NCBI GenBank assembly: GCA_025458025.1
Contig: JALOTF010000001.1
Coordinates: 42,241 to 106,240 of the forward strand
Length of the DNA: 64,000 nt
Direction: 5' to 3'
Source: Beijerinckiaceae bacterium
GTDB taxonomy: Bacteria; Pseudomonadota; Alphaproteobacteria; Rhizobiales; Beijerinckiaceae
Shown here one piece after another: positions 43,612 to 53,392 of this stretch. Each line of letters opens with the position of its first letter. The stretch's first letter is position 1. The notes beneath the pieces are model-generated. The model did not search any database. It was not told the DNA's origin and was given only the letters and a program-made list of their open reading frames with translations. Both the position numbers and the translations under genes were made by a program.

Positions 43612-44709
43612 ATGCTGCGTGGTGTTCGCTGCATGATGATGCGCGGGGGAACCTCGAAAGGGGCCTATTTCCTCGCCGAGGATTTGCCGACCGAGCCCGC
43701 CGCTCGAGACGCTCTGCTTCTCAGCCTCATGGGTTCGCCCGATCCGCGACAGGTCGATGGCCTGGGTGGTGCGCATCCGCTCACCAGCAAGGTGGCGATT
43801 GTCTCGCGCTCCAGCCTGCCGGGATGCGATATCGATTTCCTGTTCGCGCAAGTCGCCGTGGACAAGGATACGGTCGATACCACACCGAATTGCGGCAATA
43901 TCCTCGCGGGCGTCGCGCCTTTCGCGCTGGAGCGCGGGCTCGTGCTGGCGAAGCACCCCGCGACGCGCGTGAAGGTGCGCACGCTGAATACGGGCACGAT
44001 TGCCGAATTGCTGGTCGAGACGCCGCATGGCGAGGTGAACTATCTCGGTGAGGCCCGGATCGATGGCGCGCCCGGCACCTCCGCGCCCATCGCGGTGGAT
44101 TTTCTCGATGCCGCCGGCTCGGTGTGTGGTTCGCTGCTGCCCACGGGGCGCGCGGTGGATGTGATTCACGGCGTCGCCTGCACGCTGATCGACAATGGCA
44201 TGCCCGTGATCGTGATGCGCGCCGCTGATTTTGGCCGCACCGGCCATGAGCCGCGTGACCAGCTGGACAAGGATACAGAACTCAAGTCGGCAATCGAGCG
44301 CATCCGCCTCGCCGCCGGGCCAATGATGAATCTCGGCGATGTCAGCGGCAAGGTCGTGCCGAAGATCGCGCTGGTGGCCGAGCCGCGTGCGGGCGGACAT
44401 ATCGCGACGCGCAGCTTCATTCCGCATGAATGCCACGCCTCCATTGGCGTGTTCGCTGCCGTCACGGTGGCTACGGCCGCCGTTCTCCCTGGCTCGCCGG
44501 CGGCTGCCGTGGCGCGCGTGCTCGAGGGCCGCGTGAAGACACTCTCGGTGGAACACCCCACGGGTGAGTTCTCCGTGCGGATCGAGGTGGAGGGACCGGT
44601 GGAAGCGCCGGTTGTCACCCGTGCCGGCCTGCTGCGCACGGCCCGCAAGCTTTTCGATGGAACCGCCTTCGCCAGTGAGGCGGCAACCGTCGCCCTCGGC
44701 AAGGCCTGA
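43612..44709 (+). CDS. galD: 4-oxalomesaconate tautomerase (PrpF/GalD family)
   Basis: 365 residues of the PrpF fold (diaminopimelate-epimerase-like). Signatures: RCMMMRGGTSKGAYFLAEDL near the N-terminus, DTTPNCGNILAGVAPFALER with the conserved Cys, and SFIPHECHASIGVFAAVTVA. PrpF also includes aconitate isomerases, but the next two genes encode the following two steps of the gallate route, so GalD is the best name. It converts the keto and enol forms of 4-oxalomesaconate. Confidence 0.88.
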   Translation: MLRGVRCMMMRGGTSKGAYFLAEDLPTEPAARDALLLSLMGSPDPRQVDGLGGAHPLTSKVAIVSRSSLPGCDIDFLFAQVAVDKDTVDTTPNCGNILAGVAPFALERGLVLAKHPATRVKVRTLNTGTIAELLVETPHGEVNYLGEARIDGAPGTSAPIAVDFLDAAGSVCGSLLPTGRAVDVIHGVACTLIDNGMPVIVMRAADFGRTGHEPRDQLDKDTELKSAIERIRLAAGPMMNLGDVSGKVVPKIALVAEPRAGGHIATRSFIPHECHASIGVFAAVTVATAAVLPGSPAAAVARVLEGRVKTLSVEHPTGEFSVRIEVEGPVEAPVVTRAGLLRTARKLFDGTAFASEAATVALGKA

Positions 44710-44722
44710 GAATGACGGAAAG

Positions 44723-45451
44723 ATGATGTCCGAAACTCAGAAAACCGCCTTCGTTGTCACGGCCCATCCCGGCGATTTCGTCTGGCGGGCAGGCGGTGCC
44801 ATCGCACTTCACGCGGCGAAAGGCTTCCGCGTGGTCATCGCCTGCCTCTCCTATGGCGAGCGCGGCGAGAGCCAGTTCGCCTGGAAGAAGGCGGGCGTGA
44901 AGATGGAGGACGTGAAGGCCCAGCGCCGGGATGAAGCCGAGCGGGCCGCCGCCATTCTCGGCGCGGAGATCGAGTTTTTCGATGCCGGGGATTATCCCTT
45001 GCGCGGCACGGAGGCCATTCTCGACCGGCTCGTGGATATCAACCACGCGCTGAAGCCGAGCTTCATCCTCACGCATTCCCTCCGTGATCCCTACAACATC
45101 GACCACCCCGAGGCGACGCGCCTTGCGCAGGAGGCGCGGATCATCGCGCAGGCCGCGGGCCACAAGCCCGACCCGGATCGCGCCTATTCCGCGCCGCCAG
45201 TGTTTCTCTTCGAGCCGCACCAGCCCGAGCAATGCGATTTCAAGCCGAATGTGATCCTCAATATCGATGAGGTCTGGGAGAAGAAGCGTGCGGCCTTCGA
45301 GATCCTCGCGGCGCAGAAGCACCTCTGGGAATACTACACCCGCGTCGCGCTCAATCGCGGCATGCAGGGCGGGCGCAATTCCGGCAAGGCAATGACTTAT
45401 GGCGAGGCCTATCAGCGCCTCTTCCCCGAAGCCGTGGAGAGCCTCGCATGA
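44723..45451 (+). CDS. galB: 4-oxalomesaconate hydratase (PIG-L/LmbE-type, GalB)
   Basis: 242 residues from the ATG at 44723 (a second ATG follows directly). It belongs to the PIG-L zinc hydrolase superfamily, with [20 protein letters not shown] near the N-terminus in place of the usual AHPDDE, and a metal-binding [16 protein letters not shown] block. GalB of Pseudomonas putida is a PIG-L-type hydratase with this changed motif, and the location between galD and the aldolase gene agrees. It hydrates 4-oxalomesaconate to 4-carboxy-4-hydroxy-2-oxoadipate. The stop overlaps the next start by 4 bp. Confidence 0.87.
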   Translation: MMSETQKTAFVVTAHPGDFVWRAGGAIALHAAKGFRVVIACLSYGERGESQFAWKKAGVKMEDVKAQRRDEAERAAAILGAEIEFFDAGDYPLRGTEAILDRLVDINHALKPSFILTHSLRDPYNIDHPEATRLAQEARIIAQAAGHKPDPDRAYSAPPVFLFEPHQPEQCDFKPNVILNIDEVWEKKRAAFEILAAQKHLWEYYTRVALNRGMQGGRNSGKAMTYGEAYQRLFPEAVESLA

Positions 45452-46131
45452 AGCCGGTCTGCGTCACTAACATCGAACGCACAGATGCTGCGATCTGCGC
45501 GCGGCTCGCGGAACTCGGCGTTTCCACCACGCATGAGGGGATGGGCCGCTCCGGCCTGATGCAGCCCTATATGCGGCCGATCTATGCCGGGGCTTCCATC
45601 GCGGGCAGCGCCGTGACGGTTCTCGCCCAGCCCGGCGATAACTGGATGCTGCATGTCGCGGTGGAGCAATGCCGCCCCGGCGATGTGCTCGTCGTGGCGA
45701 TTACCGCGCCTTCCACCGATGGTTATTTCGGCGACCTGCTCGCCACGTCTCTCAAGGCGCGCGGGGTGCAGGGGCTCATCATCGATGCCGGCGTGCGCGA
45801 TGTGAAAACGCTGACGGAAATGGGCTTTCCGGTCTGGTCCAAGGCGATTTCCGCCAAGGGCACGGTGAAGGCCACGCTCGGCAGCGTGAATGTGCCGGTG
45901 GTCTGCGCCGGTGCCCTCGTGAATCCCGGTGATGTCATAGTCGCGGATGATGATGGTGTCTGTGTGGTGCCGCGCCCGGAGGCTGCCAACGTGGTCGAGG
46001 CGGGCGAGAAACGGCGAGACAACGAGGAAGAAAAGCGCGCTCGCCTCGCGGCCGGCGAACTAGGGCTCGACATGTACAAGATGCGCGAGACGCTCGCCAA
46101 AGCGGGTCTCGTTTACATCGACAAGCTGTGA
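45448..46131 (+). CDS. galC: 4-carboxy-4-hydroxy-2-oxoadipate aldolase
   Basis: 227 residues in the RraA-like class II aldolase family. Blocks: [40 protein letters not shown], and the metal/substrate region [20 protein letters not shown] with the conserved Arg-Asp. It splits 4-carboxy-4-hydroxy-2-oxoadipate to pyruvate and oxaloacetate, the last step of gallate and protocatechuate 4,5-cleavage routes (also named LigK or ProA). Coupled to galB by a 4-bp overlap. Confidence 0.92.
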   Translation: MKPVCVTNIERTDAAICARLAELGVSTTHEGMGRSGLMQPYMRPIYAGASIAGSAVTVLAQPGDNWMLHVAVEQCRPGDVLVVAITAPSTDGYFGDLLATSLKARGVQGLIIDAGVRDVKTLTEMGFPVWSKAISAKGTVKATLGSVNVPVVCAGALVNPGDVIVADDDGVCVVPRPEAANVVEAGEKRRDNEEEKRARLAAGELGLDMYKMRETLAKAGLVYIDKL

Positions 46132-46177
46132 AAACCCGTTTGCCGCGGGCTTTCCTCGTTGGTTGGTGCACGGCGCT

Positions 46178-46849
46178 TCAGCCTGCGGCCTTGCCGATCC
46201 TCACGATGGAGAAGCAGCCCATCGGCCCGGAAGGGATGCGCGAGATGGACGTGATGCCGGTCTGATCAGCGGCCCAATCCTCGATGCGGTCGAAGGGAAA
46301 ATCCGGCCTTAGCCCGACATGGTGCAGCAGGGGCGCGATGCGCGTCTCGAAGCCCGCGACATGCGGGTTTTTCGAGCGGAAATGGTTGAGCAGGAAAAGG
46401 GCGCCGCCGGGGCGCACCACGCGCCACGCCTCATCCAGCACGCGCTCCGGCTTCTCGACAAGTGTGATCAGGAATTGCGCCACGACGGCGTCGAACCGGC
46501 CATCCGGGAAGCTCAGGTTCTCGGCATCCATCACGGAGAGCGAGCGGATCTCGGCGCTGGCGATCAATTGCGCCCTGCGATGCGCCCTGGCGATCATCGC
46601 CTCGGAGGCATCAATGCCGGTCACCTCCATATCGGCCTCGTAATCGCCGAGACTTAGGCCTGTGCCGACACCGATTTCCAGCACGCGACGCCCGGCGGTG
46701 GATGCGAGCGCGACGACCCGGCGCCGGGAGCTTGCGAAAAGCCCGCCGCAGATCAGATCATAGGCCGGAGCCCACGCCCGATAGGCGCGCTGCATGATGC
46801 CGCGATCGGGATCGGGCGAAGCTGCGAAGGAGGAGCGTGAATCGAACAT
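46178..46849 (-). CDS. pmtA: class I SAM methyltransferase, PmtA-like (phosphatidylethanolamine N-methyltransferase)
   Basis: 223 residues. AYRAWAPAYDLICGGLFASS near the N-terminus, the SAM motif VLEIGVGTGLSLGDY, TGIDASEAMIARA, and RPGGALFLLNHFRSKNP match the Rhodobacter-type soluble PmtA. These enzymes methylate phosphatidylethanolamine towards phosphatidylcholine. The gene is monocistronic here and converges with galC. A generic methyltransferase cannot be excluded without comparison, but the LLNHF block is characteristic. Confidence 0.8.
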   Translation of the reverse strand: MFDSRSSFAASPDPDRGIMQRAYRAWAPAYDLICGGLFASSRRRVVALASTAGRRVLEIGVGTGLSLGDYEADMEVTGIDASEAMIARAHRRAQLIASAEIRSLSVMDAENLSFPDGRFDAVVAQFLITLVEKPERVLDEAWRVVRPGGALFLLNHFRSKNPHVAGFETRIAPLLHHVGLRPDFPFDRIEDWAADQTGITSISRIPSGPMGCFSIVRIGKAAG

Positions 46850-46932
46850 GCGCTCGATCTGCCGCCCTGCGATGACGCCCTGATGACAAATGCTCCGAAG
46901 CAGCCTTGCGCGGCCCAGTCGTCCTTTTGGCC

Positions 46933-47604
46933 TCAGGCCTGCATCACGATCACCTTGGTCTTCACCGTTGTGCGATCGTAGAGGTCGATCATGTCCTGCG
47001 TGAGCAGGCCGGTGCAGCCGCTGGTGAGGTTGGTGCCGATCGTGTCCGGCTCGCTCGTCGAGTAGATCGTGTAGAGCGTGTAGCGGTTGTTTTGATAGAG
47101 GTAGAGCGTGCGTGCGCCGAGCGGATTTTCCGGCCCGCCGGGCATGCCGCGTGCGTATTTCGCTACTTCAGGCTGGCGTTTGATCATCTCCGGCGGGGGA
47201 GTCCAGGTCGGCCACTCGGCCTTGCGGCCGATATAGGCCTCGCCGTGCCAGAGGAAGCCCTGGCGGCCGACATTCGCGCCGTAGCGGGTTGCCTTGCCGT
47301 CGCCTTCGATGCGGTAGACGAAGTAATTCGCGGAATCGACGATGATCGTTCCCGGCGCTTCGCTGGATTCGTAATTCACTGTGCGGCGGAAATATTTCCG
47401 GTCAACCGAGCTGATATCCACCGCGGCGATCGGGAATTTCTTGTCGGCCACGGCACCATAATGCTTCTCGGCTTCGGCGAGGCTCATGCCGCCATCATCG
47501 GTGACGCAGCCGGCCAGCCCCATCGCGCCGACGCTTACGCCTGCACCGATCAGCAGCGAGCGCCGCGTGAATTGCGCGCCGGATTTTCCATTGTTGTTCT
47601 GCAT
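46933..47604 (-). CDS. L,D-transpeptidase (YkuD)-like lipoprotein lacking catalytic His and Arg
   Basis: 223 residues from the ATG at 47604. A twin-Arg-like n-region and a lipobox are visible (FTRRSLLIGAGVSVGAMGLAGC), so it is a lipid-anchored envelope protein. The YkuD domain contains FLWHGEAYIGRKAEWPTWTP, GPENPLGARTLYLYQNN and the nucleophile in NLTSGCTGLLTQDMIDLY. In standard alphaproteobacterial enzymes the corresponding segments read IHGT and SGCIRM; here they are IYST and SGCTGL. So Cys is kept, but the catalytic His is Tyr and the conserved Arg is Gly. It may have changed activity or be a peptidoglycan-binding pseudoenzyme. Confidence 0.82.
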   Translation of the reverse strand: MQNNNGKSGAQFTRRSLLIGAGVSVGAMGLAGCVTDDGGMSLAEAEKHYGAVADKKFPIAAVDISSVDRKYFRRTVNYESSEAPGTIIVDSANYFVYRIEGDGKATRYGANVGRQGFLWHGEAYIGRKAEWPTWTPPPEMIKRQPEVAKYARGMPGGPENPLGARTLYLYQNNRYTLYTIYSTSEPDTIGTNLTSGCTGLLTQDMIDLYDRTTVKTKVIVMQA

Positions 47605-47815
47605 GATGCTGAAGTTCCCCCGTCCTCTCGCAGACCAGAGAAAACTCCGGCACAGACTCGCGGATGATCCATCCTGAGGCCTAAAATGCCGCCAAATGCC
47701 GGAAATGACAAGTTCGGGCCTGCCCGCTGTCGGCAAACATGGTTGCCGACAGCGCCGCAAGCCTCAGCCGGGCAATGATCTCACGACAGGGTTGGTCGGG
47801 CCGGGAGAGCGGCGC

Positions 47816-49849
47816 TCAATCGAATTGCCGCAGGCGATGGATCTGGCTGTCGAGCTGTGCCACCGCCGCGCGTTGGGTCTCGACAAGGGTTGTGAGCCCG
47901 CCCAGGGAGCGGTCGATGACGCCTGATCGGGCGAAAAGCCCCTCCACCTGCTCCAGAGTGGCGCGGGAACGCGCATCATCTCGCCGGAAGCGCTCACGCG
48001 TGGCGGAGACGATGTTACCCAGCATCGACAGCGAATTTTCCATCAGCCCGATGGATTCCTGCGTGTGCTGAAGCGTGGATTTAGTGTCGTTCGCGAGCTT
48101 CTTGACCTCGGAGGCCACGACCGCGAAGCCCGCGCCCACGGCGCCAGCGCGCGCCGCCTCGATGGTGGCGTTCAGGGCCAGCAGGTTGGTCTGCGAGGTG
48201 ATGCCGTCGATCGTTGAGAGAATGCCGCGCAGGCCTCCCATGGATTGGGAGAGCTTGCTGAATTCCTCCGCCAGAGCCTCGCTGTCATCTTGCTCGTTCT
48301 GCTCGACATTGTTCACGGCAAAAATTGCATCGCGAACGGATTCAAGCGCTTGGTTCATCTCGGCGGTGCGCTGCATCACCGCTTCGAGATCCGCGACCAC
48401 ATTCATCTGTTCGGCGAGCGAGGCGATGATGCCGGAGCGGAAGCGATTCAGCAGTTCCATGCGCTTCAGCGAGCGGCGGGTGAAATAGCCCGCGAAACGC
48501 GCGTAATGCACAGGGAAGGACTGAATGAAGCTGTCATTGCTGTTGTCGCCCTCGAAGAAGACGAGGGCACTCAGCGTCTCGTTGACATTGATGCCGAACA
48601 GCTCGCCGAAGGTCGAGAAGCCCGCCGTCGGGATGGGCCAGAGATCGCCGGTCTGCGCGAGAACCGGACCATTGTTCAGCCGCCGCAGGATACAATCATT
48701 CAGCAAGGCGCCGATGGGTTTCGGCTTGCCCGAAAGGAAGCGCGCGATATCCGCCCGGGTCTGATCGACGAATGGCGTTGCTTCCAGCAGGATCAGTTCG
48801 TCACCTGCGCTGAGATCGCAGAAGAACGACACCGTGCCGGCATTCACGTCCACTGTCGCAATCGAGCGGACGAACAATTCGCCGTCCATCTCCACGCCGA
48901 AGGTGTGGCCTTTCATGCGGGCCTGCACCTCATCCGGCCGGCAGCCGAGATGTTTCGCGAGCGTGGGCAGGAAGGAGGCCATCTCGCCCGTTGCATCATC
49001 GATGACGGAGGCGACGAAGCGTCGGTTCGGATCAGCCTCTGCGACGAAGAATTTCTTCGTGGTGCGGCGGAAATTTTCGCTCTTGAACACGCCGTAGGAG
49101 CGGCCCGGCGCCATTTTCGCGAAGATCACGATCGCATGGTTCTGCAGGATGCGGCTGCCATCGAACAGCCAGGTATCCTTGAAGGCGAAGGTGCCGCCCG
49201 CCGAGGAACCGATGAACAGGCAGGGGAACCGACCGGAAGTATAGACCGCCTCCATCAGGTAGTTCTCGCTGGCCGAAAGCCCGTCCACGAAGGTCAGGGC
49301 AAAGACATCCCGCGCCTCGATGGCGAACGGCGGTCGCACCGAATCCAGCGCGCCGCGAATGCGGGCCACGCGGTCGGTATGGGACATCGTGGCCTGGCCC
49401 TTGCGGATATCCTCGTTGAATAGCGGGATCGCATGGATCGAAAGCGCCCCGAACAGATCATCGGGGAAAATCTGCACGGTCAGCGTTGCCCAGCTGTCGC
49501 CGGTGGGCCGGTAGAGCGGGCCGCCCGCAGTCGAGCAGAGTTCGCCGGCGGTGGAGACGCAGATCAGCTTCGTCGCGCCTGCCATGGCCTGCAGGCGGCG
49601 TACCATGGCCGCGAAATCGAGATGCGGCGAGATGAAGGCGACGGCTAGTGCCGCCGGTTGCCCGTCAAAACGGAAATCCTCAGCGCTGATACCCGCGAGG
49701 TTTTCGTGAGTCTCGCGCACACGAATACCCTTGGCAGCCACTTCTTGGGCGACGGGAGTTTCATCCGGCGTCACATGAGGAAGGGCGGCGGCGGCCTGTG
49801 CGGCGGCGGATTTGCCACCGAAGAACTTGGAGATCATTCTGGTGACCAT
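47816..49849 (-). CDS. soluble FIST-domain methyl-accepting chemotaxis-type sensor
   Basis: 677 residues with no transmembrane helix or HAMP domain. Residues about 45-250 form a FIST N domain ([40 protein letters not shown]) and about 260-420 a FIST C domain ([20 protein letters not shown]). A coiled-coil signalling part follows (about 430-677) with the hairpin tip [20 protein letters not shown] and [22 protein letters not shown] domains are thought to sense small ligands such as amino acids. The tip should contact CheA/CheW; no che genes are in the window. Confidence 0.88.
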   Translation of the reverse strand: MVTRMISKFFGGKSAAAQAAAALPHVTPDETPVAQEVAAKGIRVRETHENLAGISAEDFRFDGQPAALAVAFISPHLDFAAMVRRLQAMAGATKLICVSTAGELCSTAGGPLYRPTGDSWATLTVQIFPDDLFGALSIHAIPLFNEDIRKGQATMSHTDRVARIRGALDSVRPPFAIEARDVFALTFVDGLSASENYLMEAVYTSGRFPCLFIGSSAGGTFAFKDTWLFDGSRILQNHAIVIFAKMAPGRSYGVFKSENFRRTTKKFFVAEADPNRRFVASVIDDATGEMASFLPTLAKHLGCRPDEVQARMKGHTFGVEMDGELFVRSIATVDVNAGTVSFFCDLSAGDELILLEATPFVDQTRADIARFLSGKPKPIGALLNDCILRRLNNGPVLAQTGDLWPIPTAGFSTFGELFGINVNETLSALVFFEGDNSNDSFIQSFPVHYARFAGYFTRRSLKRMELLNRFRSGIIASLAEQMNVVADLEAVMQRTAEMNQALESVRDAIFAVNNVEQNEQDDSEALAEEFSKLSQSMGGLRGILSTIDGITSQTNLLALNATIEAARAGAVGAGFAVVASEVKKLANDTKSTLQHTQESIGLMENSLSMLGNIVSATRERFRRDDARSRATLEQVEGLFARSGVIDRSLGGLTTLVETQRAAVAQLDSQIHRLRQFD

Positions 49850-50189
49850 GCGTTCGGGAACACTTTAGCCAACAACATATCCGGAGACTCTAAGAAATGA
49901 TTAAGCATGACTAGATGTGCCGATTTTTTGAGCAGTTTTTACTTCTTTCCTTGGTTTTGCGTCGAGATCTGACGGCGTGCATCGTGTGCCGGCATGGAAT
50001 CTTAGCCGGATCCCCAGACAACCGTTCGGCCGAGACGGGATGTCAGAACGGGCCTTGATGTCGCAAGTTTCGCGGGCCCAAACCCCGGCTCGATATTGCC
50101 GGAGTTTTGTGCTGTCCGGATTTGGGTGCTGTGCAGAAAAAGGCCCTCACCGGGGCTGTCTGATGTTCCCTGCTTCAGAGAGATCTACA

Positions 50190-50202
50190 ATGTGGACCAC
50201 AT
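50190..50202. promoter_or_regulatory. perfect 13-bp palindrome upstream of the TRAP operon
   Basis: ATGTGGACCACAT is fully symmetric around a central A. It lies about 225 bp upstream of the permease start. It resembles a dimeric repressor or activator site; the protein is unknown. Confidence 0.45.
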
Positions 50203-50287
50203 CTCTAGGTAAAACCCGCGAATTTTTGTTTGCTGGGTTGCAACGGAGGAAATTTTCCTTAGGGTAGAGATATCTGCAGTTCAATCA

Positions 50288-50301
50288 TTCCATAATATGA
50301 A
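50288..50301. promoter_or_regulatory. IclR-site candidate before the fused TRAP permease gene
   Basis: TTCCATAATATGAA shares the core CCATAATATG with the elements in the SDR/iclR divergent promoter (54287-54307 and 54387-54399). It lies 126 bp upstream of the permease start. Confidence 0.62.
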
Positions 50302-50426
50302 CCTCTCTGTAGATCCCGGGTGGATACATTCCGTCAGTGAGAGACCGGCGTGCTGCGTTGCAGGCTGGAATCGTGCTCGACGCGGCATCTCAATCCGGTG
50401 AATGCGAGGTCAGCCAGGGTGGAAGC

Positions 50427-52292
50427 ATGACAGACCTGTCCCAAGCGGTGGCTGCTTCGGTGGCCGAGCCGGCAGACGCACCCCGGCATCGCACGCGCTT
50501 CATCTGGCCGCTGGAGATCGTCGCGGCGGCCCTGCTGGTGACGATTGTCGTGCTTCTGCTGACGGGCGTGACCTCGCGTTATGTGTTCTCGCTGCCGATT
50601 GTCTGGATCGACGAGGCGACCTCCACGTCCTTCCTGTGGCTTGCCATGCTGGGCGCCGCGCTTGCGATTGACCGGAACGAGCATTTGCGTCTGACGCTAT
50701 TTATCGGCCTTTTCCCCTCGCGCCTGCGTGCGCTCGTGGAGGCCTTTGCGCTGCTGGCAGCCGCCACGTTCCTTGCGGCCATGGTCTATCCGGCCATCGA
50801 TTACACGATGGAGGAATCCTACGTTTCGACGCCGGCGCTGAACATCGCGAACAGCTGGCGCGTCTCGGCCATTCCCTTCGGCATCTCGATCATGCTGTTG
50901 CTCACCCTGCGCTATGCTTGGCGCAGCTGCGCCCTGCGGGATGTCGTGCTGGCCGCGCTGATGATTGCCGCGATCGGTGCCGCTTTCTGGTTCCTGATCC
51001 CGTTCTTCAAGGGGCTGGGCTACGGCAATATCGCGGTGTTCCTCGTGGGCGTGGTGGTGGTCTGCCTCATCGCCGGCGTGCCCATCGCGTTTTGTTTCGG
51101 CCTTGGAACCCTGTGCTTTCTCACCTTCAGCACGAGCGTGCCGACCCTCGTGATGATCGGCCGCATGGATGAGGGGATGTCGAGCCTCATCCTGCTTTCC
51201 GTGCCGGTTTTCGTACTGCTCGGGTGCATTCTAGATGCGACCGGCATGGGGAAAGCGATTGTCGAGTTTCTGGCCTCGCTGCTCGGGCATATCCGGGCGG
51301 GCATGTCCTATGTGCTGCTAGGCTCGCTCTTTCTGGTGTCCGGTATTTCCGGCTCGAAGGTGTCGGATATGGCGACGGTCGCGCCGGCGCTTTTCCCGGA
51401 AATGAAGCGGCGCGGCTACAAGCCGAAGGAACTCATCGCGTTGCTGGCGACAGGCGCGGCCATGGCCGAGACTGTGCCGCCGAGCATCGTGCTCATCGTG
51501 CTGGGCTCGGTGGCGGGCGTCTCCATTGCCGGGTTGTTCACCAGCGGTTTTCTGGTGGCGATGGTGCTGCTGCTGGTGCTGGCGATCCTCGCGCGCTGGC
51601 GGGCCCGCGGCGAGTTGCTGGAAGCCGTGCAGCGCGCGCCGCTCTCGGTGATCGGCAAGACAGCGCTGGTGGCGGCACCCGCGCTTGTGCTGCCCTTCAT
51701 CATCCGCAGCGCGGTGGGCGGGGGTGTCGCGACCGCGACCGAAGTTTCGACCATTGCGGTGCTCTATGCGATGGTCGTGGGCATCGTGCTCTATGGCGGG
51801 ATTGGCTGGCGCACCTTCTACGGCATGCTGGTGGAAACGGCGGCGCTTTCCGGCGCGATCCTGATGATCCTCGGCACGGCGCTCGCCATGGCCTGGGCGC
51901 TGACCCAGACCGGCTTCGCCAATCAGCTCGCGATCTGGATGCAGAGCCTCCCCGGTGGCTGGATCAGCTTCATGGCCATTACGATCGTGGTGTTCGTGAT
52001 CCTCGGCTGCTTCCTCGAGGGCCTGCCGGCCATCGTGCTGATGGCGCCGTTGATGTTCCCGATCGCGAAGAAGCTCGGCATCCATGATGTGCACTATGCG
52101 ATGGTCGTCGTCACCTCGATGAATATCGGCCTCATGGCACCGCCCATTGGCATCGGCTTCTATATCGCCTGCAAGATCGGCAACGTCTCACCGGATGAGG
52201 CGATGGGCGCGATCTGGCCCTACCTGCTGGCGCTGATCATCGGCCTGCTTGTGATCGCCGCTGTGCCGACCATTTCCACCGTGCTGCTCTGA
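50427..52292 (+). CDS. TRAP transporter fused permease (DctQ-DctM in one chain)
   Basis: 621 residues from the ATG at 50427; the frame is open from 50337. The first 180 residues form a DctQ-like four-helix unit (LEIVAAALLVTIVVLLLTGV and so on). From about residue 200 the protein is a DctM-like permease with GLGTLCFLTFSTSVPTLVMI, SGISGSKVSDMATVAPALFP and MAPPIGIGFYIACKIGN. It imports the solute bound by the DctP protein encoded 80 bp downstream. Promoter-region palindromes suggest control by the IclR regulator encoded 2 kb away. Confidence 0.93.
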   Translation: MTDLSQAVAASVAEPADAPRHRTRFIWPLEIVAAALLVTIVVLLLTGVTSRYVFSLPIVWIDEATSTSFLWLAMLGAALAIDRNEHLRLTLFIGLFPSRLRALVEAFALLAAATFLAAMVYPAIDYTMEESYVSTPALNIANSWRVSAIPFGISIMLLLTLRYAWRSCALRDVVLAALMIAAIGAAFWFLIPFFKGLGYGNIAVFLVGVVVVCLIAGVPIAFCFGLGTLCFLTFSTSVPTLVMIGRMDEGMSSLILLSVPVFVLLGCILDATGMGKAIVEFLASLLGHIRAGMSYVLLGSLFLVSGISGSKVSDMATVAPALFPEMKRRGYKPKELIALLATGAAMAETVPPSIVLIVLGSVAGVSIAGLFTSGFLVAMVLLLVLAILARWRARGELLEAVQRAPLSVIGKTALVAAPALVLPFIIRSAVGGGVATATEVSTIAVLYAMVVGIVLYGGIGWRTFYGMLVETAALSGAILMILGTALAMAWALTQTGFANQLAIWMQSLPGGWISFMAITIVVFVILGCFLEGLPAIVLMAPLMFPIAKKLGIHDVHYAMVVVTSMNIGLMAPPIGIGFYIACKIGNVSPDEAMGAIWPYLLALIIGLLVIAAVPTISTVLL

Positions 52293-52372
52293 GTGATGGA
52301 GCCGCACCGCACACCAGACTGACGTTCAACCACAAAAAACGGCCCCCAAAAGACCATCTCAAGGAGGAAACC

Positions 52373-53392
52373 ATGACCCTTTCCCGTCGCACCCTGCTTC
52401 AGGCCAGCGCCGCCGGCGCAGCCCTCGGCACCTTCCATATCGGCCGGGGCGAGGCCCAGACTGCCGAATTCACCTACAAATATGCGCATAACCTGCAGGT
52501 CACGCATCCGGTGCATATCCGCGCCAGCGAAGCGGCGGAGAAGATCAAGCAGGAGACCAATGGCCGGCTCGTGATCCAGATTTTCCCGGCGAGCCAGCTG
52601 GGTTCGGATACCGATATGCTGAGCCAGGTGCGCTCTGGCGGCGTTGATTTCTTCACGCTCTCGCCGCTGATCCTCTCGACGCTTGTGCCGAATGCCTCGC
52701 TCAACGGCATCGGCTTCGCCTTCCCGAGCTACGAAGCGGTGTGGAAGGCGATGGATGGCGAACTCGGTGCCTATGTGCGCGGGCAGATCGGCAAGGCCAA
52801 TCTCGTCGTCATGGACAAGATCTGGGATAACGGCTTCCGCCAGATGACCAGCTCGAAGGGGCCGATCAACACCCCCGATGACCTCAAGGGCTTCAAGATC
52901 CGCGTGCCGGTGAGCCCGCTCTGGACCTCGATGTTCAACGCTTTCCAGTCGGCGCCGGCGAGCATCAACTTCGCCGATGTCTACACCTCCCTGCAGACCA
53001 AGGTGGTGGACGGGCAGGAAAACCCGCTCGCGATTATCGCCACCGCGAAGCTCTATGAGGTGCAGAAGTTCTGCTCCGTCACTAACCATATGTGGGATGG
53101 GTTCTGGTTCCTCGCCAATCGCCGCGCCTGGGAGCGCCTGCCGGAGGATCTCCGCGGGATTGTCGCCCGCAACCTCAATGCGGCGGCGGTTCTCCAGCGT
53201 GCGGATGTCGAGAAGCTCAACGCCAATCTGCGCACCGAGCTTACGGCGAAGGGTATGGTCTTCAACGACACGCAGGCCGGGCCGTTCCGTGATGCGCTGC
53301 GCAAGGCCGGCTTTTATGCCGAATGGCAGAAGAAATACGGTGATGAGGCCTGGGCCATCCTGCAGCGCGCGACGGGCGGCAGCCTCGGCTGA
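52373..53392 (+). CDS. dctP: TRAP transporter solute-binding protein (DctP type)
   Basis: 339 residues with a twin-Arg-like signal (LSRRTLLQASAAGAALGTFH). DctP features: QIFPASQLGSDTDMLSQVRS, DKIWDNGFRQMTSSKGPINT, and LKGFKIRVPVSPLWTSMFNA with the carboxylate-contacting Arg. AGGAGG lies just upstream of the ATG. It works with the fused permease. The neighbouring acyl-CoA synthetase and thiolase suggest a carboxylic acid ligand. Confidence 0.94.
   Translation: MTLSRRTLLQASAAGAALGTFHIGRGEAQTAEFTYKYAHNLQVTHPVHIRASEAAEKIKQETNGRLVIQIFPASQLGSDTDMLSQVRSGGVDFFTLSPLILSTLVPNASLNGIGFAFPSYEAVWKAMDGELGAYVRGQIGKANLVVMDKIWDNGFRQMTSSKGPINTPDDLKGFKIRVPVSPLWTSMFNAFQSAPASINFADVYTSLQTKVVDGQENPLAIIATAKLYEVQKFCSVTNHMWDGFWFLANRRAWERLPEDLRGIVARNLNAAAVLQRADVEKLNANLRTELTAKGMVFNDTQAGPFRDALRKAGFYAEWQKKYGDEAWAILQRATGGSLG

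Larger units (their letters stand above)
49850..50426. other. 577-bp intergenic region upstream of the fused TRAP permease
   Basis: No convincing gene. It holds two perfect odd palindromes (ATGTGG-A-CCACAT at 50190-50202 and AGGAAA-T-TTTCCT at 50247-50259), an IclR-site candidate (50288-50301), and the octamer GATCTACA near 50184 with its inverse TGTAGATC near 50308. It presumably contains the promoters of the divergent FIST-MCP gene and the TRAP operon. Confidence 0.6.

Noticed and set aside
46132..46177. Terminator between the convergent galC and pmtA genes
   Set aside because: Only a 4-bp GC stem with an irregular loop can be drawn; too weak to call.
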